The translations under genes and the position numbers were made by a program. The notes beneath the pieces were generated by a model, which made no database searches, was not told the origin of the DNA, and saw only the letters and a program-made list of their open reading frames with translations. Below are positions 63,990 to 64,000 of a stretch of DNA of 64,000 bases, one piece after another. The DNA comes from Gleimia europaea ACS-120-V-Col10b (GTDB lineage: Bacteria > Actinomycetota > Actinomycetes > Actinomycetales > Actinomycetaceae), in NCBI RefSeq assembly GCF_000411155.1, contig NZ_KE150267.1:68170-132169 (forward strand), given 5' to 3'. Each line of letters starts with the position of its first letter. Position 1 is the stretch's first letter.

Positions 63990-64000
63990 GGGGGGGGGGG
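63990..64000. other. Poly-G run at the window end
   Basis: Eleven consecutive G at the end. Could be a real homopolymer tract or an assembly/contig-end artefact. Confidence 0.5.

Noticed and set aside
63780..64000. CRISPR array at the window end
   Set aside because: Repeat copies are back to back and degenerate, without unique spacers of constant length, and no cas gene is near.

Overview
The window reads as chromosomal DNA of a facultatively anaerobic, high-to-medium G+C Gram-positive actinobacterium, most likely near the Actinomycetaceae. This rests on gene content and gene order, not on a database search. Pointers are the pncB / clpS-DUF2017-murI-(MBL hydrolase) / rdgB / rph cluster, which resembles the Mycobacterium tuberculosis Rv1330c-Rv1341 neighbourhood; the nudC-uvrD2-ThiF-like block; fdxA-dapC; DUF3039; DtxR-type iron boxes; and many apparently leaderless genes. 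A pyruvate formate-lyase operon indicates mixed-acid fermentation, and citrate synthase is also present.

Layout. 1-4.4 kb: msrA (runs off the edge), an AI-2E family permease, greA, a hemolysin III family protein and uppS, with a nested palindrome between the last two. 4.5-7.8 kb: a pyruvate formate-lyase operon in which the glycyl-radical domain is a separate 83-residue protein between pflB and pflA. 7.9-13.9 kb: PfkB kinase, xseBA, ispH, rmuC and ychF. 13.9-14.7 kb: a decayed adenine DNA methyltransferase. 14.8-26.3 kb: an A+T-richer iron block made of two units, each preceded by a DtxR/IdeR-like box. Unit 1 is FTR1 permease, P19 lipoprotein, DUF2318 protein, two FtsX-type permeases, ATPase, FMN-binding lipoprotein and ApbE. 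Unit 2 is a DUF4418 protein, permease and ATPase. An IS3-like remnant lies between them.

26.5-35.2 kb: a methyltransferase, an FMN reductase, a SorC-regulated sugar/polyol operon (dehydrogenase, regulator, deoC, ribulokinase) and an FGGY kinase paired with a GpsA-like dehydrogenase. 35.9-42.1 kb: a complete oligopeptide ABC importer with a fused double ATPase. 42.2-42.5 and 53.4-53.5 kb: two arrays of the same 83-bp tandem repeat in opposite orientation. 42.7-64 kb: housekeeping genes (PH-domain protein, typA, fdxA, dapC, gltA, maf, DUF885 peptidase-like, HU, nagB, DUF3039, pncB, clpS, DUF2017, murI, MBL hydrolase, rdgB, rph, nudC, uvrD2) and a ThiF/cyclodehydratase-like protein, ending in a short degenerate repeat and a poly-G run.

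How parts fit. PflB, the small radical protein and PflA should together make one oxygen-sensitive PFL. In iron unit 1, FTR1, P19, DUF2318 and the ABC parts match the Campylobacter-type P19 system, and the FMN lipoprotein plus ApbE would add an extracytoplasmic flavin electron carrier for iron reduction. The two 83-bp arrays, the two-chain PFL and the iron block are the most unusual parts. No tRNA, rRNA or CRISPR array was seen.
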